A stretch of 64,000 nucleotides of DNA from JASGDN01 sp049840815 (GTDB lineage: Bacteria; Chloroflexota; Chloroflexia; Thermomicrobiales; UBA6265), in contig JASGJI010000017.1 of NCBI GenBank assembly GCA_049840815.1, positions 310,001 to 374,000 of the forward strand, in the 5' to 3' direction. Positions 1-9,080 of the stretch are shown in pieces. The position numbers were made by a program, and so were the translations under genes. The notes under the pieces were generated by a model. That model was not told the DNA's origin and made no database searches. It saw nothing but the letters and a program-made list of their open reading frames with translations. Every line of letters begins with the position of its first letter. Within the stretch, counting starts at the first letter, position 1.

Positions 1-61
1 GCCCCGTATATGGCTCGTTTGGCCGGGCCAGCCGCGCGTTGATTGGAGAGGGTGCACAACG

Positions 62-865
62 ATGAAGCTTGCCGTCCAGACGTCCTTGCTGCCGGGAGAT
101 GATCTTCACGCCAGGTTTGCCGCGGCTGCCGTCGCGGGGTACGACGGCGTGGAGATTCCGACGAACCCGGCGTTCGACATCCTGGCGCACGAAGCGGAGA
201 TTCTGGCTGCCAGTGCGGCGAGCGGGATTCCGGTCGCGGCGATCTGCACCGCGGGGATCCACGATCCGGTCGTCGCGGACCGGGAGGAGCGGACGCGGCG
301 TATTCAGGCGTTGCAGGAGCTGGTTGCCTGCGCCGACCGCCTTGGCGCGACGGGCGTCGTCAGCGTGCCCGTGCGCCCTGCGGAGCACGCGAAGATCGCT
401 CCTGATGCGGTCTGGGATCTGGCCGTGGAGACCTACCGTGAAGCGTCCGAAGGATTGGCTCCGGGATCGGCGCGGATCTTCCTGGAACCGTTGAACCGGT
501 TCGAGGCGCGGTTCCTCCTGCGGGTGGGGCAGGGGGTGGACCTGGCGAATGCCGTGGATCATCCGCGCTGCGTGGTGCTGGCCGATGCCTTCCATATGAA
601 TATCGAGGAGGCGAGCTGGGCGGAGCCGGTGGTGCAGGCCGGGGACCTGCTCGGTCACGTTCACATCGCGGACAACAACCGCTTCGAGCCGGGGGGCGGC
701 ATGATCGACTTCCGCCCCTTCTTCGGGGCGCTGAAGCAACTCGGCTATGCCGACTACATCTCGCTGGAGTGCTTCCATCCAAGCGGATCTGGCCTCTCCG
801 GTCCGGCAGCGCCGACGCTGAAGCGGTCGGCGTCGTATCTCCGCGATGTGTGGGCATCGGTGTAG
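62..865 (+). CDS. Sugar phosphate isomerase/epimerase-like TIM barrel protein
   Basis: This 267-residue protein has the xylose-isomerase-like TIM-barrel pattern (AP_endonuc_2 family). The metal-binding positions expected for the family are visible: Glu142 in LEPLNR, Asp175 and His178 in LADAFHMN, His201 in HVHIADNNR and Glu236 in SLEC. Family members isomerise or epimerise keto-sugars, polyols or hydroxypyruvate, but the substrate cannot be read from the sequence. The ATG at 62 is preceded by GGAGAGG about ten bases upstream. It stands alone here, yet the window has a second paralogue at 32270-33103 next to a Gfo/Idh dehydrogenase, suggesting related sugar catabolism. Cytoplasmic, with no signal peptide. 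Confidence 0.85.
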   Translation: MKLAVQTSLLPGDDLHARFAAAAVAGYDGVEIPTNPAFDILAHEAEILAASAASGIPVAAICTAGIHDPVVADREERTRRIQALQELVACADRLGATGVVSVPVRPAEHAKIAPDAVWDLAVETYREASEGLAPGSARIFLEPLNRFEARFLLRVGQGVDLANAVDHPRCVVLADAFHMNIEEASWAEPVVQAGDLLGHVHIADNNRFEPGGGMIDFRPFFGALKQLGYADYISLECFHPSGSGLSGPAAPTLKRSASYLRDVWASV

Positions 866-1030
866 CCCTGCATAAACTCCGGCAGCCGTGCCATATCCCC
901 GCTGATTGATCCGTACGGACAGCCCAGCCCCCATGCGGTCTTCGGGTAGGATGGGAATTGGCTGGGAGCGCCAAGGGAAACATCAGCGGGGACTTGCTCC
1001 TGTATCGACGAATTGTTTCAGGAGCAAGGT

Positions 1031-2308
1031 GTGCGGCACTGGGTACGCGTTGGGCGTCGGGATTCCGGGCGACGGCATCTCTCGTGGTTGCTGGCCGTTC
1101 TGGTCATGGCGCCGATGTTGGCGGCATGCGGCGGGCGGGAAGATGCCGACGAGGCGTTCGTGCCGTGGGGCGGGGAATCCGCCGTCGCCCCGACGCTTCC
1201 CCCGGCGACGCCTGCCGAGCACGCGCCCGCTCCGGTGGGTGGCACGCCGCAGGCCGTTGCCGTGACGGTGGCTCCCACATCCCCGACGACGCCGGTCCAT
1301 GGGCTGACGGATGCGGAACGCCTCGCCTTGCAGCCGAACGAACTCGGGTTCGTTCCCGTCATGCAGTATCACGTCATCACGACCGATCCCGCGCTGGAGG
1401 CCGATCCCTTTGTCCGCACGGCGGAGAACATGAGGAAGGATCTCCAGTTCCTCTCCGATCAGGGGTTCTTCGTCATCTCAATGCGGGAGTTTCTCGCGAA
1501 CGAGATTGCCGCGCCCGCCGGGAAGAAGCCGGTTCTGCTTACCTTCGACGATGCGACGGCCTCCCAGTTCCGCTGGATCGAGGATGCCGTCGGGAAGCGG
1601 ACGATCGATCCGGACACCGCGCTTGGTGTGCTGGAGGCGTTCTTCGCGGCGCATCCCGATTTCGGGAAGGGCGGTATGTTTGCCATTCTTCCGCACAACT
1701 GTTTCGCCGATGACACGCCAGGAAACACGATGGCCGATTGCGACGCCAAGCTGGACTGGCTGGCGAACAACGGCTATGAAGTTGCCAACCACACGATGAC
1801 GCATGCCAATCTCGACGACGTGACCGACGAGCAGTTCATGGAAGAAGTCGGTGGCATGGAGATCTGGTTGCAGGAGCATGTCTCTGGGCCGGGTCTGCTT
1901 CGCGGCGTGCTGGTGATGCCGTTCGGCATGTACCCGGACCGCGATCTGCATCCCGGGCAGCGCGCGATGATGCGCGACGGGTTCACCTATCAGGGCCAGC
2001 ACATCGTCATCAACGGTGCCTTCCTCGTCGGCGCGAACCCGACGGAATCCCCGAACAGCGCCGAGTACGATCACATCTTCATCGCCCGGATTCAGGCGAA
2101 TGCCGAATCGCTCGATCTCTGGTTCCCCATGTTCGAGGATGGCGGCGTCTCGCTCTACGTGAGTGATGGCGACCCGATGACCATCTCTGTGCCGGACCCG
2201 CTTCCCGCCGATCTGGAAGGGAAGCTTGATCCCGAGGCGATCGTGGCGGGTGGGCGAATCCTCCTGCGCTACGATGCCGAGACCGGTGCCATGGTGTCCG
2301 GTTCCTGA
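1031..2308 (+). CDS. Polysaccharide deacetylase family lipoprotein (copy 1)
   Basis: The protein has a basic N-terminus, a hydrophobic stretch and a lipobox LAAC (Cys about residue 33), then a low-complexity Pro/Thr/Ala linker and a NodB-type deacetylase domain. Domain motifs seen are QYH near 113, TFDD near 171-174 and NHTMTH near 253-258, which match the catalytic Asp and the His-x3-His metal site. It probably deacetylates a cell-envelope or extracellular polysaccharide from the outer face of the membrane. A longer frame begins with TTG at 1013, but GTG at 1031 has AGGAG six bases upstream and is preferred (425 residues). A paralogue follows directly at 2555, so the pair looks like a tandem duplication. 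Confidence 0.82.
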   Translation: MRHWVRVGRRDSGRRHLSWLLAVLVMAPMLAACGGREDADEAFVPWGGESAVAPTLPPATPAEHAPAPVGGTPQAVAVTVAPTSPTTPVHGLTDAERLALQPNELGFVPVMQYHVITTDPALEADPFVRTAENMRKDLQFLSDQGFFVISMREFLANEIAAPAGKKPVLLTFDDATASQFRWIEDAVGKRTIDPDTALGVLEAFFAAHPDFGKGGMFAILPHNCFADDTPGNTMADCDAKLDWLANNGYEVANHTMTHANLDDVTDEQFMEEVGGMEIWLQEHVSGPGLLRGVLVMPFGMYPDRDLHPGQRAMMRDGFTYQGQHIVINGAFLVGANPTESPNSAEYDHIFIARIQANAESLDLWFPMFEDGGVSLYVSDGDPMTISVPDPLPADLEGKLDPEAIVAGGRILLRYDAETGAMVSGS

Positions 2309-2506
2309 CCACCCATCTGCCATCGAGTCCCCGACGTATGCGAGTGAAGCGGGAAACTCCGTAGAAATACGGGGTCCGGACACCTGTTTGCCGGGCGGCC
2401 TGCCTCGTATAGTTTGACTCGGTGACACGCGGATGCACCCAATGGGTCTTGAATGCAGGTGGAACAGTGTTGTTAGGATGACGGCCGTTCTTGGTGTGGG
2501 CGAACG

Positions 2507-2563
2507 ATGCGAGCGACGACACAGGGATACATGCGAGCGACGACACAGGGATACATGCGAGCG
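2507..2563 (+). repeat. Tandem 24-bp repeat spanning in-frame start codons
   Basis: Two perfect 24-bp units (2507-2530 and 2531-2554), each starting ATGCGAGCGACG and ending GGGATAC, are followed by a third partial copy, ATGCGAGCG (2555-2563). Each unit is a multiple of three, so all three ATGs are in frame with the deacetylase gene. Changes in unit number would add or remove eight residues before the signal peptide without shifting the frame. Confidence 0.9.
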
Positions 2564-3868
2564 GTTCGGATCGGAGCAATCGCGCTCCTGACGTTGGTGC
2601 TGCTGGCCGGTTGCATCGGCAAGGATGACACGTCCCATTCGGGATTCTCTCCCCTCGATCTCGCGCAAATCCCGTCGGTCACGTCGATTCCCGATCCCAC
2701 CATGCAGCCGACGGTCGTCGCGACCGGCTCGGGTGGGGTGTCCGGGGTGTTACCCCCGACCGATACCCATACCCTGAATCCGGATCAGCTCGTGAGCATG
2801 CAGATCGACGAGATGGGCGTCATCCCCGTTCTCATGTATCACGCCATCACGACGGCGGACACAGCCCCTGACCTCTGGACGCGCACGGTGACGGAGTTCA
2901 ACGGCGACTTGCAGTGGCTCTACGATCACAATTTCTATGTAACCCCGCTTCGCAGTCTGCTGAATGATGAAGTGTCGGTGCCGCCGGGCAAGCATCCGGT
3001 CGTGCTGACCTTCGACGATGCCTCCGCCGGGCAGTTCCAGTTCGAGAAGGATGCCAAGGGCGATCTGGTGCCAACTCCCACCTCGACCATCGGCGTGATG
3101 GAGGCGTTCTTCGCCAAGCATCCGGATTTCGGGCACACCGGGCTCTTCGCGCTCCTTCCATACAACTGCTTCTCATCCGATGCCGAATACAACACCATCG
3201 ACTTCTGCGACCAGAAGCTGACCTGGCTCTCCGATCATGGGTACGAGATCGCCAACCACACCTGGGGACATCAGGACCTGTCCGTGGTGGACGCGGACGA
3301 GATCGCCTCCCAGATCGGGCAGACGATGGATTTCATCGATCAGCGTGTGAGTGGGCCGGCCAACCTGAGCCGCGTGCTGGTGCTTCCGTACGGTGCAACA
3401 CCCGATCCGAACGTCGATCCGGATGCGTGGGACGCCATCAACAAGGGATTCGAGTGGAACGGTGAGAAGGTATCGCTCGATGCGGTGGTCTATGTAAGTG
3501 GCGGGGTAATCCCGTCGCCAGCCAGCCAGGAGTTCGATCCGCTGGTGATCAATCGGTTCAACACCGAGCCAGACATGATCGACTACTGGTTCAATGCCTT
3601 CACGGATGGTGACGTCACGCTCTATACCAGCGATGGCAACCCGCAGACCGTGGTGGTGCCGAACGACCTCGGCGGCCAGCTGGGAGCGTACTTCGATCCG
3701 GATGCCATTGCCGCAGCGGGACGAATCCCGTTGACGTACGATCCGAAGACTGGCGTGGTCTCCCAGGCGATCGCCTCGGTGCCTGCCGACGCGACCTCCG
3801 TGCGAGCGACCGATGTCACCGCGCACGATCGCGACCGGGTGGCGGCATTTGACGTATCCTTGCGGTAA
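2555..3868 (+). CDS. Polysaccharide deacetylase family lipoprotein (copy 2)
   Basis: Paralogue of the gene at 1031, 437 residues from the ATG at 2555. A short basic region and hydrophobic segment end in the lipobox LAGC, followed by a linker and the NodB-like domain with MYHAITT, LTFDDA (about residue 152) and NHTWGH (about residue 235). The role is presumably deacetylation of an envelope or environmental glycan. The C-terminal part after the domain is conserved between the two copies, including the stretch on either side of the YVSDGDP or YTSDGNP motif. Start choice is uncertain because a 24-bp tandem repeat gives in-frame ATGs at 2507 and 2531; the ATG at 2555 gives the most normal signal peptide. 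Confidence 0.82.
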   Translation: MRAVRIGAIALLTLVLLAGCIGKDDTSHSGFSPLDLAQIPSVTSIPDPTMQPTVVATGSGGVSGVLPPTDTHTLNPDQLVSMQIDEMGVIPVLMYHAITTADTAPDLWTRTVTEFNGDLQWLYDHNFYVTPLRSLLNDEVSVPPGKHPVVLTFDDASAGQFQFEKDAKGDLVPTPTSTIGVMEAFFAKHPDFGHTGLFALLPYNCFSSDAEYNTIDFCDQKLTWLSDHGYEIANHTWGHQDLSVVDADEIASQIGQTMDFIDQRVSGPANLSRVLVLPYGATPDPNVDPDAWDAINKGFEWNGEKVSLDAVVYVSGGVIPSPASQEFDPLVINRFNTEPDMIDYWFNAFTDGDVTLYTSDGNPQTVVVPNDLGGQLGAYFDPDAIAAAGRIPLTYDPKTGVVSQAIASVPADATSVRATDVTAHDRDRVAAFDVSLR

Positions 3869-3914
3869 GGCCGTCGGATCGTCGTTCCCATCTCATGTGC
3901 GGGGAATCCACATC

Positions 3915-4478
3915 ATGCAGGCGCCATCGTTCATCTTTGACGTTCCGTATCCGCCACGCCTGAGCCGCCTGATGATCTTCGTGAAGTGGCTCCTGGTGAT
4001 TCCCCATCTGTTCGTGCTGTGGCTGCTCGGGTTCGTTGTTTCGGCAGTCACGTTCGTGGCGTGGTTCGCGATCCTCATCACGGGGCGATACCCGTTGGGG
4101 ATGTGGACGTTCGTGGTGGGGGTGATCCAGTGGTCGACCCGCGTGAGTGTCTACGCGACGTACTACCTGCGAGACGACTATCCTCCATTCGGTGAAGGGC
4201 CGTACCCGATGGAGTTTCGGCTGCGGTATCCGGATCGGCTGAGTCGCCTGTTGATCTTCGTGAAGTGGCTGCTGGTGATTCCCCACATCCTGGTGCTGGC
4301 CGTGCTCGGGATGGTCATGGGGTTCACCATCCTCGCGGCCTGGCTCATGGTGCTGATCACGGCGCAGTATCCGCAGGGGCTGTTTCGGTTCCACGTCGGG
4401 GTGCTGCGATGGTCCACGCGCGTGACGCTGTACGCCATGTTGCTGACCGACGACTATCCCCCGTTCTCGCTCGACTGA
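3915..4478 (+). CDS. DUF4389 membrane protein with internal duplication
   Basis: A 187-residue integral membrane protein made of two DUF4389-like repeats. Each half has the same order: RLSRL, IFVKWLLVIPH, a long hydrophobic segment, an [IL]TxxYP turn, a second hydrophobic segment with WSTRV, and DDYPPF. Four membrane spans are expected. The function of the family is unknown. The ATG at 3915 was chosen over the frame opening at 3813, because the extra residues overlap the end of the upstream gene and do not resemble the domain. It may be cotranscribed with the deacetylase, whose stop is at 3868. Confidence 0.8.
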   Translation: MQAPSFIFDVPYPPRLSRLMIFVKWLLVIPHLFVLWLLGFVVSAVTFVAWFAILITGRYPLGMWTFVVGVIQWSTRVSVYATYYLRDDYPPFGEGPYPMEFRLRYPDRLSRLLIFVKWLLVIPHILVLAVLGMVMGFTILAAWLMVLITAQYPQGLFRFHVGVLRWSTRVTLYAMLLTDDYPPFSLD

Positions 4479-4570
4479 ATCGTCCTCCGCACGCATCGCG
4501 ATGCCGCGAGTGCAGCTGCCCTGTACGATTTCATTCCTGCAATCCGGTTTCGGTCCCCTTCAGGTCGAAA

Positions 4571-5103
4571 TCACGGGCCGAGGCGGATGTAGAGGTCGCG
4601 CAGGAGTTGGATCTCGGCCGCATGATGCAGGAACTCGCGGTTGACGTGGAGCACCAGTGCGGCCAGCGGGGAATCGGGATAGAGCGGCTCCGCCTGTCCA
4701 CAAGGGCGCGATAGGCCTTCTTCCCCAACAGCAGTCACGCCCGCGATCCAGGCATCATGCTGCTGCGTCAGGAACGTCCGTCCTGCCTCCGCCGTCAGGG
4801 GAAGCGAGATCGCGCCGAGATCGAACGACCAGTCGCCGAAATGGCGGCTGGTGCGACGTCCCAGCACGTCGGCGAGGTGCATCATGCGCCACGCGATCGT
4901 CGTGATGGGTGGCGGCGTCGGTTCCGGGAAGATCGTTCGAGGTGGACCTGCCCCGCCTCGTCCGGGCGGAGCGACCAGCACTCCGAGGCCGGTTCCCAGA
5001 GATACTCGTCATCCGTGAGTCCCTGGATTCGAGGCAGGAACTGCACGTTCCAGGCGAACTCCATCTGATCGCGCACTTCCCGATTCCAGTCAATCGTGGG
5101 CAT
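4571..5103 (-). pseudogene. DinB-family protein with apparent one-base frameshift
   Basis: The minus strand encodes a DinB/DUF664-type four-helix protein in two frames. The first part starts at 5103 (MPTIDWNREVRDQ) with AAGGA upstream and reads to ECWSLRPDEAG. The second part continues in another frame with FPEPTPPP, TTIAWRMMHLADVLG and a C-terminal EFLHHAAEIQLLRDLY. Such proteins are metal-binding transferases or isomerases that use small thiols. Adding one base in the GGGG run near 4954-4963 joins both parts into about 177 residues, a normal family length. The flaw is either a recent mutation or a homopolymer sequencing error. Both halves keep family motifs, so decay, if real, is recent. 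Confidence 0.72.
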
Positions 5104-5233
5104 GATGGCATCCTTTCGCAGCGATGGGAGAGTTGACGTGCGATGAGGACCGGGCATCGTCGCCCGGATAATCGCCAGATTCCATGGGCGTCCGGTACGG
5201 AACAGATGCGAGTCGCGTCATAATGGAGGGAAC

Positions 5234-7915
5234 ATGGCCGAGGACCCGGTCATTCCCTCCCCACACCGAATCGACATCCCGAGCCCACCGCGAATAGAGT
5301 CGCAGGATTCATGCATGGCCAGCCGCCCGATCCAGGACAACGTACCCGCCGACCCGGAGGAGTCTTCCCCCGGGACCTCGGTGTTCGGGCATCCGTTGCC
5401 ACCGGTTCCCCGCCCGCTCAGCCCGATTGTGGGGCGGCGGAAGGAACTGGACGAGGCAACGGCGCTTCTGACGCGCGGCGCGTTTCGCCTGCTGACGCTC
5501 ACCGGTCCGGGGGGCGTCGGGAAGACACGGTTGTCGCTCGAAATCGCACACCGTATGCGTTCCGTCGTGCGTGACGGCGTGGTCTTCATCGACCTGTCGC
5601 CGGTCGAGAACCCGGCACTGGTGCTTCCGGCCATCGCCACGACGCTGGGCGTGCCGGCGGGGGACAGCAGCACCCTGCTGGTGCGCCTGTCCCAGGCAAT
5701 TGGGGATGCTCACCTGCTGCTCGTGCTCGATAACCTCGAGCAGGTCATCACCGCCGGCGTCGAGATTGCGGCACTCCTCGCGCGGTGCCCACACACGTCG
5801 GCCGTGGTGACGAGCCGCATGCCGTTGCGCGTGCAGGGCGAGCAGGAACTCGCCATCCCGACGTTCACCGAGCTGTCCGCGCCCGGCCGGGTGGCCACGA
5901 ACGATGCGGTGGAACTCTTCGTCCAGCGTGCGCAGGCCGCCCGCCGCGACTTCGCCCTCACCCCCCAGACCGCCCCCATCGTCGCTGAAATCTGCGCGCG
6001 CCTCGATGGCCTCCCCCTCGCCATCGAACTCGCCGCCGCCCGCACCAAGCTCTTCTCCCCTGCGGCGCTGCTCCAGCGCCTCTCCGACCGCATGATGCTG
6101 CTCACCGGCGGCCCGCGCGATCTGCCCTCGCGCCTGCAGACGATGCGCGATGCCATCCAGTGGAGTTACGACCTGCTGAGCGGGGAGGACCAGGCCGCCT
6201 TCCGCCGGCTCGCCCTCTTCTCCGGCTCCTTCTCCCTCGATGTCGCGATGGGAGTGATCGAGCCGCCCATCGCCGAGGGGGCCTCGCCGGAGGTGCGCAT
6301 CGACGCGCTGGATGCGATTGCGAACCTGATCGATCACAGCCTGATCCTGCGCGACGACGCGAATGCCGCCGAACCTCGATTCCGGATGCTGGAGACCATC
6401 CGCGCCTACGGAATCGACGAACTGCGCGCGCAAGGCGAGGCACGCGAGGTGGAGCGACGGTTCGTGTATGCGTTCGGGGGGCAGGCCGCTGAGGCCGCGC
6501 AGGAGATGACGGGTGAGCGCCAGACCTTCTGGCTGGACCAGCACGATCGGAATGTCGCGAACTTCCGCCTGGCCTTGCAGATTGCGATCGACGCTGAACC
6601 CTCGGTGATGCACGAGGGGTTGGGGATTGCCAGCGATCTCTGGCGCTACTGGCTGATTCGCGGGCAAATCAGCGAAGGGGCGTCGTGGTTGGAGCGGTTC
6701 CTTGCGCGGGATCTCGATGCGCCGCCGAGAGCGTTGGCCGAGGCGATGAACAATCATGGCAATCTGCTGCTGGAACTCGGGCAACTCGATCTCGCACGGG
6801 ATCGATACACGCGTAGCCGGGAGCTTTACGAACAGATCGGAAACCGCGAGGGTCTCGCCGACGAGCTGAACAACCTTGGGCTGGTGGCGATGCTGCAAGG
6901 GGAGTTCGCCGACGCCAAGGTGATCCTGGAGGAATGCCTGGAGCTTCGGCGATCGCTGGGGGATTGGTCGGCGCTGCCGACGGCGCTCAGCAATCTCGGC
7001 GACATCGCAACTTACGAGGAGCGGTATGACGATGCGGAGCGCTTCAATACCGAGGCCTATCGCATCCGCAAGGAGCGCGGGAATGTGCGGGGGCTGGCGT
7101 TTTCCTGCCACGGGCTCGGGCTGGTCGCATACTACCGGGGCGAGGATGAGACCGCCACTCGATGGCTTGATGAGGGAATGTCATACGCCCAGCGCATCGA
7201 CGACAGCTACGCCAGCGCAATCCTGAAAGTCGATCAGGGGATGGTTGCGGCGCGGCGGGAGCGATCGATGGAGGCACTGGAGCTGACCGCCAGCGCACTC
7301 CATGTCCTTCAGCAGACGGGGTCGCTGCGGATGATGGCGGAGGCCTTCGATAACGTCGTGACGGTGGCGTTGGCGACCGGGCATTACCCGGTGGCGGCAC
7401 GATTGCTCGGAGGGGCGCGGGCGCTCCGGGACGAGCACCGGATCGCCTTCACGACGCGGACACGGAAGGATTTCGCGTTGATGAGCGCCCGGCTGAATCA
7501 GGCGTTGGGGGAGCAGCGATTCGTTGCGGCGTTCGATAGCGGGCAGGCAATGGATGTCGATGCGCTGATCGAGGATGTCCTGGGCTTGCTTGCGGAGATG
7601 CGCGTGGAGGAGATTGCGCCGCTCCCGGCGGATGTGGTTCCGCTGGTTGAGGTGGCGTCGACCGAGGTGGATGAGGTGCGATTGGCGTCGCTCGGCCTGA
7701 CGCGGCGGGAGCGTGAAGTCCTGATCTTCCTGGTGCATGGCATGAGCGACAAGGAGATCGCCGATCACCTGTCGATCAGCCCCCGCACGGCGATGACGCA
7801 CGTTGGGAATGTGCTTGGCAAGTTGGGCGTGAACCGGAGGGCGTCCGCCGCCACGGTCGCCCTTCGTGATCGTCTCGTGGACCCTGCCGCGCCGATCCCG
7901 TCCATTCACGCCTGA
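5234..7915 (+). CDS. Large LuxR-family regulator with NB-ARC ATPase and TPR domains
   Basis: An 893-residue regulator. After a Pro-rich start, a P-loop ATPase domain carries Walker A GPGGVGKT (about 90-97) and Walker B LLLVLDN (about 161-167), followed by the DGLPLAIELAA motif of STAND ATPases. The middle (about 480-760) consists of TPR-like helical repeats (for example NNHGNLLLELGQLDLARD). The C-terminus (about 820-885) is a LuxR/FixJ helix-turn-helix: LTRREREVL, GMSDKEIADHLSIS, VGNVLGKLGV. Such proteins are signal-responsive transcription activators whose ligand binds the TPR or ATPase part; ligand and target are not visible. The ATG at 5234 has GGAGGG just upstream. It is divergent from the DinB-like gene, with about 130 bp shared for promoters. 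Confidence 0.88.
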   Translation: MAEDPVIPSPHRIDIPSPPRIESQDSCMASRPIQDNVPADPEESSPGTSVFGHPLPPVPRPLSPIVGRRKELDEATALLTRGAFRLLTLTGPGGVGKTRLSLEIAHRMRSVVRDGVVFIDLSPVENPALVLPAIATTLGVPAGDSSTLLVRLSQAIGDAHLLLVLDNLEQVITAGVEIAALLARCPHTSAVVTSRMPLRVQGEQELAIPTFTELSAPGRVATNDAVELFVQRAQAARRDFALTPQTAPIVAEICARLDGLPLAIELAAARTKLFSPAALLQRLSDRMMLLTGGPRDLPSRLQTMRDAIQWSYDLLSGEDQAAFRRLALFSGSFSLDVAMGVIEPPIAEGASPEVRIDALDAIANLIDHSLILRDDANAAEPRFRMLETIRAYGIDELRAQGEAREVERRFVYAFGGQAAEAAQEMTGERQTFWLDQHDRNVANFRLALQIAIDAEPSVMHEGLGIASDLWRYWLIRGQISEGASWLERFLARDLDAPPRALAEAMNNHGNLLLELGQLDLARDRYTRSRELYEQIGNREGLADELNNLGLVAMLQGEFADAKVILEECLELRRSLGDWSALPTALSNLGDIATYEERYDDAERFNTEAYRIRKERGNVRGLAFSCHGLGLVAYYRGEDETATRWLDEGMSYAQRIDDSYASAILKVDQGMVAARRERSMEALELTASALHVLQQTGSLRMMAEAFDNVVTVALATGHYPVAARLLGGARALRDEHRIAFTTRTRKDFALMSARLNQALGEQRFVAAFDSGQAMDVDALIEDVLGLLAEMRVEEIAPLPADVVPLVEVASTEVDEVRLASLGLTRREREVLIFLVHGMSDKEIADHLSISPRTAMTHVGNVLGKLGVNRRASAATVALRDRLVDPAAPIPSIHA

Positions 7916-7949
7916 CCGAATTCGACTGGTCGGGAAGTGAGGGTGGCGA

Positions 7950-8015
7950 TCCTCGTAGACATGGCATGTGTGGACGCCGCTTCCAGGGCGGTCATACGGG
8001 CCATGTCTACGAGGA
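7950..8015. terminator. Long inverted repeat between convergent genes
   Basis: Arms TCCTCGTAGACATGGC (7950-7965) and its exact complement (8000-8015) form a 16-bp stem enclosing 34 bases. It lies between the 3' ends of the LuxR-type regulator and arginase, so a bidirectional terminator is likely, although neither side has a T-tract. Confidence 0.5.
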
Positions 8016-8075
8016 CTGATCTGGAGTTCCTTGAAGAATCACCCCGGGTTTACGATCATGTCGTAATGCGATGGC

Positions 8076-9080
8076 TCACCCGTTGAGGGCCATGCGCTCC
8101 CCGAGGGCGGTGCCCATCAGGTGGATGGCGATCTCGTTGCTGTGGCCTTCCGGGTCCAGCAGCGGATTCAGTTCCACAATGTCCAGCGAGTGGATGGGCG
8201 CCTTCCAGTCGCTCAGCATCCGCAACACGCGCGATGCCTCGCGAACGGTCAGGCCACCCTGGTAGCGGGTGCCGGTGCCGGGCATGATCGGCGGGTCGAG
8301 CACGTCGAGGTCGAAGGAGACGTGGATCGCATCGACGCCGCGTCCTTCCATATAGGACATGGCGCGGAGCAATCCCTCCACGATCCCGAGGTCGGACCAC
8401 TCGTCCATCGAGAGCCCCCAGACGCCGTGTTCCTTGATCATCTGCCGCTCGAACGGGTCGATGTCGCGGATGCCCAGCATGCAGATATCCCTCGGGTCGA
8501 TCATCCGCTCCCGGCCTGCCAACGCGCTGAGGTCTGGCAGCTCGGCTTTGGCGATGCCAGTGGCGACGCCCACCGGCATCCCGTGAATGTGCCCGCTCTC
8601 GCTGGAGGAAGGCGTGTTCAGGTCCGGATGCGTGTCCAGCCAGATCATCCCGAGACGTCCGCACGCGCGGGATGCCCCGGCGATGGTGCCGATCGCCAGG
8701 GCATGATCGCCGCCCATTGTGACGGGCAGGTGGCCGGCCCGGATGGCGCGTTCCACCTCATCGGCCAGCGGCAGCACGGCGGCGGTGATCTCCGGCAGGA
8801 ACTGGAGGTCGTTCCGGTGCAGCCGCGCGTGCGCATCCACCGGCGATGGTGCCGGCACCTCGATCGCGGGGAGCAGATCAGCCTGCAAGTGGCGGCGGTC
8901 GGCGCGATTCCAGCGGACTTTCAGGCCCTCGGAGAGGACAGCCGGACCGAGTTCCGTGCCAGGACGCTCGCAGCCGAGCCAGATCGGGGCGAGGAGTGGC
9001 TGGATCGGCGCCCGGCGCAGCCAGTTGGCCTCCTGAAATGCCGATCCCTTCTCACTGGATGGTGCCGTCGATGTGCTCAC
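8076..9080 (-). CDS. rocF: Arginase family protein
   Basis: A 334-residue ureohydrolase. Manganese-site motifs are present in family order: GGDHALAIGT (His about 124), WLDTHPDLNTP (Asp-x-His-x-x-Asp-like pattern; the usual DAHAD is DTHPD here), HGMPVG, SFDLDVLDP (about 259) and ELNP. This fits arginase (arginine to ornithine and urea) better than agmatinase, although guanidinobutyrase-type activity cannot be excluded. The start ATG overlaps the argS stop by four bases, so translation is coupled to arginyl-tRNA synthetase. That pairing links arginine breakdown with arginine charging. Cytoplasmic. Confidence 0.82.
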   Translation of the reverse strand: MSTSTAPSSEKGSAFQEANWLRRAPIQPLLAPIWLGCERPGTELGPAVLSEGLKVRWNRADRRHLQADLLPAIEVPAPSPVDAHARLHRNDLQFLPEITAAVLPLADEVERAIRAGHLPVTMGGDHALAIGTIAGASRACGRLGMIWLDTHPDLNTPSSSESGHIHGMPVGVATGIAKAELPDLSALAGRERMIDPRDICMLGIRDIDPFERQMIKEHGVWGLSMDEWSDLGIVEGLLRAMSYMEGRGVDAIHVSFDLDVLDPPIMPGTGTRYQGGLTVREASRVLRMLSDWKAPIHSLDIVELNPLLDPEGHSNEIAIHLMGTALGERMALNG

